Below, piece after piece: positions 22,747-25,930 of a stretch of 25,930 bases of DNA. Positions within the stretch are counted from its first letter, which is position 1; each line of letters begins with the position of its first letter. Made by a program: the position numbers and the translations under genes. The notes under the pieces are model-generated. The model was not told where the DNA came from. It made no database searches and was given only the letters and a program-made list of their open reading frames with translations. Source of the stretch: Campylobacteraceae bacterium (GTDB lineage Bacteria; Campylobacterota; Campylobacteria; Campylobacterales; Sulfurovaceae); assembly GCA_026986355.1 (NCBI GenBank), contig JALSOO010000224.1, forward strand, positions 1 to 25,930, read 5' to 3'.

Positions 22747-24969
22747 TTAAGGATTTTTTAGTTTATCATTAGGTACTCTCTCTTTCCATTTACACTTTTT
22801 ATCAATACACTCATAAAACTCACCAGTTTTTAATACCTTATGTACAACCATGCTTTCACACTCTGGACATTTACGTTTAAGTGGTTCTCCATTTGAGATA
22901 AAACGACATTTAGGATAGTTAGCACACCCATAGAATGTTCCTCTTTTACCCTCTTTTTCCAAAATTTTAGAGCCACACTTTGGACAAGGAATATCCAACT
23001 CTCTAGGAGGAACTAAAGGTTGTGCATTTTTACATTTAGGATATGCAGAACATGCCAAAAACTTACCACGTTTACTATCTTTGATTACCATAAACTCGCC
23101 ACACTTATCACACTTTATATCTGTTTTTTCAGGTTCGGGTGGTGGATTGCCATCTAAATCGGTAGTGTATTTACATTTAGGGAAATTACTACACGCTATA
23201 AACTCTCCAAAGCGTCCTTTTCTTCTAAGTAGCTCATGTCCACACTTTGGACACATCTCTCCTGTAGGAATTGCCATCTTTTGACTTTTGATACTCTTTT
23301 TCCCATCAATAATCTTTTGCATAAAAGGGTCATAAAAATCGGCTAAAAGTTTTTGCCAATCCAATTTACCCTCATTGATTTTATCAAGGTCTGCTTCCAT
23401 ATTTGATGTGAATGAAGAGTCTACAATCTCTGAGAAATGCTCCTCTAACAACTTGATAACTGTAAAAGCAATCTCTGTTGGGTGAATACGCTTTTTATCA
23501 ATAGTAATATATTTTCGTGTTTGCAAAATAGTAATTGTTGGGGCATATGTACTAGGACGACCAATCCCTAATGATTCCAACTTTTTAATCAAACTCGCTT
23601 CATTATATCGTGCAGGTGGTTCAGTAAAGTGCTGTTGAGGCTTAATATCATCTAAAGTAACCTGTTGTCCTTTTTTTAATTCAGGTAAAAGTTTATCGTT
23701 TTCACTATATCCTGTAACTCTATAAAACCCATCAAAAAGAAGTTTTCTACCATTGGCTTTAAAAGTACTCCTTTGCCCTTTAAATAACATGGTTTGAGAC
23801 TCTAAACGTGCTTCATTCATTTGACATGCCAAAAAACGATTATAGATAAGCCGATAGAGTTTAAACTCATCTCCAGTTAGATAATCTTTTGCCACTATTG
23901 GTGTAAACCCAATCATAGTTGGACGAATAGCTTCATGAGCCTCTTGAGCACCTTTTGATTTACTGCTGTACTTTTTCAATGTTTTAGGTAGATACTCCGA
24001 GCCAAATGTATCCAAGATATAATCTCTAGCATCTCCCACTGCTTCTTCTGATAGGTTTAAACTATCTGTTCTCATATAGGTAATAACACCCATATTTCCT
24101 TTGTCAGTTTTGACCCCTTCATAAAGCTTTTGAGCTACCATCATCGTTTTTTTAGGAGAGAATCCTAATTGAGTAGAGGCAGATTGCTGAAGTGTAGAGG
24201 TCATAAAGGGTGGAGGAGTTTTACTTTTTCGCTCCTTTTTCTCTAATGATTCAACAACAAAGCTCTCTACTTTGGCAGAGTGAACAATCTCTGTTGCCAT
24301 TTTTTCATCTTTGATACTCATCTTATCAATCTTTTTACCGTTAAAGGCAAAAATAGAGGATTCTATATTTTTCTCAAAGAGTCCCTCTATTGTCCAATAC
24401 TCTTCAGGTTTAAAGGCTTTTATCTCACGCTCTCTATCTACAACAATTTTTAGAGATGAGCTTTGAACTCTACCTGCACTTAGACCTTTTTGAATCTTAC
24501 TAGCTAAAAGTGGCGATAGTTTATATCCCACAATACGGTCTAGTAGTCTACGTGCTTGTTGAGCATTTACAGCGTCCATATCTAGTTTTCTAGGATTTTC
24601 CAAAGCATTCTCAATAGCTGTTTTTGTAATCTCATGAAAAACAATTCTAGGTAGAGACTCTGGCTCTTTTTTGATTGCCATTGCTATATGATAACCAATA
24701 GCCTCTCCCTCACGGTCTTCATCAGTTGCGATATAGATAGTCTCTGCCTCTTTTGCCAATTTTCTTAGCTCTTTAACGGTAGGGTTTACCTCTCTTGGGA
24801 TTGAATATTTAGGTACAAATGTTCCATCTTCTTCTACTTTAATCCCAAATGAGCTTTTGGGTAAATCTCTAATATGCCCTTTTGAAGCAACTACTTTATA
24901 CTTTTTTCCAAGAAAAGTACCAATGGTTCGAGCCTTTGCAGGAGACTCTACGATAATCAAATTTTTCAT
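22747..24969 (-). CDS. topA: DNA topoisomerase I (type IA)
   Basis: Relaxes negative supercoils by single-strand passage. 740 residues: Toprim domain with Glu8 in VESPAKA and the acidic triad in TDEDREGEA (Asp83, Asp85, Glu87); catalytic Tyr298 in VITYMRTDSLNLS; the usual gate domains; and four C-terminal zinc ribbons beginning at CPKCG, CDKCG, CPKCG and CPECE, each closing with a CxNxPKC-like half except the last (CIDKKC). The ribbon CPKCGHELLRRKGRFG is about residue 572 onward. This is the standard architecture for the phylum. It has its own promoter in the divergent spacer. Confidence 0.97.
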   Translation of the reverse strand: MKNLIIVESPAKARTIGTFLGKKYKVVASKGHIRDLPKSSFGIKVEEDGTFVPKYSIPREVNPTVKELRKLAKEAETIYIATDEDREGEAIGYHIAMAIKKEPESLPRIVFHEITKTAIENALENPRKLDMDAVNAQQARRLLDRIVGYKLSPLLASKIQKGLSAGRVQSSSLKIVVDREREIKAFKPEEYWTIEGLFEKNIESSIFAFNGKKIDKMSIKDEKMATEIVHSAKVESFVVESLEKKERKSKTPPPFMTSTLQQSASTQLGFSPKKTMMVAQKLYEGVKTDKGNMGVITYMRTDSLNLSEEAVGDARDYILDTFGSEYLPKTLKKYSSKSKGAQEAHEAIRPTMIGFTPIVAKDYLTGDEFKLYRLIYNRFLACQMNEARLESQTMLFKGQRSTFKANGRKLLFDGFYRVTGYSENDKLLPELKKGQQVTLDDIKPQQHFTEPPARYNEASLIKKLESLGIGRPSTYAPTITILQTRKYITIDKKRIHPTEIAFTVIKLLEEHFSEIVDSSFTSNMEADLDKINEGKLDWQKLLADFYDPFMQKIIDGKKSIKSQKMAIPTGEMCPKCGHELLRRKGRFGEFIACSNFPKCKYTTDLDGNPPPEPEKTDIKCDKCGEFMVIKDSKRGKFLACSAYPKCKNAQPLVPPRELDIPCPKCGSKILEKEGKRGTFYGCANYPKCRFISNGEPLKRKCPECESMVVHKVLKTGEFYECIDKKCKWKERVPNDKLKNP

Positions 24970-25003
24970 ATATTCTATACACCGATTTTAAATTTTTTGG
25001 TGC

Positions 25004-25009
25004 ATTGTA
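25004..25009 (-). promoter_or_regulatory. Probable topA promoter (-10 box)
   Basis: TACAAT on the minus strand, with TTGCTG 18 bases upstream as -35, and a TGT just before the -10. It gives a leader of about 30 bases before the ATG. Confidence 0.45.
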
Positions 25010-25075
25010 ACAAAAAACCTTTATAAACAGCAACCATAGATATATATTATCACTTTAATCTCTCCTACTCTATGG

Positions 25076-25081
25076 TATAAT
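25076..25081 (+). promoter_or_regulatory. Probable -10 box of the right-edge membrane protein gene
   Basis: TATAAT in TATGGTATAATTC, 22 bases before the ATG, with the AAGGA ribosome site between them. Compact spacing and divergent position from topA support it. Confidence 0.48.
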
Positions 25082-25103
25082 TCTTTAAAAAAGGAAAAGA
25101 AAA

Positions 25104-25930
25104 ATGATAGTAACTACAGAAGAAGCAATAGCAATGTTTTTTGCGTCCCTTATAATTTTAGGTTTTATCTTTGCATTTTTATTTATGGTATTTTTAAAAA
25201 TAAGTGCAAAAAAATCACAATTAGATGCATCTCGAGCTAAAAAGAAAAAAGCTAGAGATAAAGCTAGGGCAGATTTAAGAAGAAACTATATAGACTATTT
25301 TTGGTCAGACAAAGACCGTTTTACATGGATAAGCATGTTTCTTATATTCTTTATATTTTTAGGACTTTCCATTCATACTTATATCAGTATTATGTTTAGT
25401 ATTGGAGTTGCTGCACTTACTGTATACTTTCTATATTTCTCTTACGATAGTTATAAAAAATTCCCCATAAAAGCCAAAGCTGAACTTGATAAATTTGAAA
25501 GCACTATAATGAAAGCTGTAGAGAAAGAGGTTAGCTTCAATGGAGATAATATTCAAGTCTTTGCAAATGATGATGATGAATTTGATACTAAACCTAAAAT
25601 TTTTAAATTTCCAACAAATGTGACCAAGATACCCTTTCCTCCTTTTCAGATGATAGCTAAGAAACAAGAGATTATTGCTACTCGAAAATTTGAGTTTTTA
25701 GTCTTATCACGAGAGTATTTTAGTATTGGAAAAAGTGCTTCTATGTTCAACCTCTTAAAACCTACTCCACCAAAAGCAGGAGTTTTTGATGAGTACTACT
25801 ACTCACAGATGCGTAATGTTAAATATGATGCTAAAACAGAATCTATAAACATTATATATAGAGACCATGAAGATGATGTCTCCTTTCCATGTAAAAAAAA
25901 GAGTAAAGATTTAGCTCCTGCAATGACAGC
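25104..25930 (+). CDS. Unrecognised membrane protein, 3' end outside the window
   Basis: An uninterrupted frame of 275 codons from ATG at 25104 (AAGGA eight bases upstream) to the window edge, so the gene is partial. The product begins MIVTTEEAIAMFFASL with a membrane helix at about 11-32, a strongly basic cytoplasmic-type segment (about 32-62, KKSQLDASRAKKKKARDKAR), then two close helices at about 74-93 and 95-115, followed by a long soluble region with an acidic patch (FANDDDEFD) and a mixed strand pattern to the edge (FEFLVLSREYFSIGKS). I do not recognise the family. Codon use resembles the neighbours, and nothing suggests recent transfer. Confidence 0.82.
   Translation, partial: MIVTTEEAIAMFFASLIILGFIFAFLFMVFLKISAKKSQLDASRAKKKKARDKARADLRRNYIDYFWSDKDRFTWISMFLIFFIFLGLSIHTYISIMFSIGVAALTVYFLYFSYDSYKKFPIKAKAELDKFESTIMKAVEKEVSFNGDNIQVFANDDDEFDTKPKIFKFPTNVTKIPFPPFQMIAKKQEIIATRKFEFLVLSREYFSIGKSASMFNLLKPTPPKAGVFDEYYYSQMRNVKYDAKTESINIIYRDHEDDVSFPCKKKSKDLAPAMT

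Noticed and set aside
25431..25667. 78-codon minus-strand ORF at the right edge
   Set aside because: Antisense to the plus-strand membrane protein, whose frame is longer and has promoter and ribosome-site signals.

Overview
The window is an AT-rich bacterial chromosome segment, almost fully coding. The gene content points to Campylobacterota (formerly Epsilonproteobacteria), probably a free-living Sulfurovum/Sulfurimonas-like lineage. The main pointers are an HP0268-type small protein upstream of miaB, a PEB4-like periplasmic parvulin, a short NusA, and a complete minCDE operon. The genus is an inference. I see no rRNA, tRNA, CRISPR array, complete insertion sequence or prophage.

Layout. 1-1904 (minus): pyrB followed by pabB, overlapping by one base (pyrimidine and folate precursor synthesis). 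2047-3942 (plus): a division-type penicillin-binding transpeptidase, followed by a perfect hairpin and a probable unrecognised 43-residue ORF. 4208-5845 (minus): a periplasmic parvulin-like chaperone and dapF. 5920-6396 (minus): a compact exosortase/archaeosortase-like protein. 6726-8406 (minus): two bitopic membrane proteins laid out like the GspL/GspM (PilN/PilO) pair of type II secretion or type IV pilus platforms. 8611-10773 (minus): HP0268-like, miaB and DUF374 acyltransferase. 10984-13209 (plus): nusA, then an acyltransferase-3 membrane protein. 13257-14925 (minus): minC-minD-minE, with TTG starts for minC and minD. 15125-15946 (plus): a single-domain PqiA-like membrane protein. 15939-22678 (minus): one long tightly packed gene train: a DUF4381-like protein, BatA, BatB, BatC, BatD, a truncated-kinase/TM/NTF2-like protein, moaC and a DUF493 (YbeD-like) gene. 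22747-24969 (minus): topA. 25104 to the right edge (plus): an unrecognised membrane protein that continues beyond the window.

How the genes fit together. Cell-envelope and division functions dominate: the PBP, dapF (peptidoglycan precursor), the parvulin, minCDE, the sortase-like protein and the Bat complex. The most unusual locus is the Bat cluster. It has both von Willebrand A proteins, the TPR protein and BatD, but lacks the MoxR ATPase and DUF58 protein that normally head such operons. It ends in a protein that keeps only a degenerate N-lobe of a Ser/Thr kinase in the cytoplasm, joined through one membrane helix to a periplasmic NTF2-like domain. The orphan exosortase and the GspL/GspM-like pair are the other candidates for poorly described systems.
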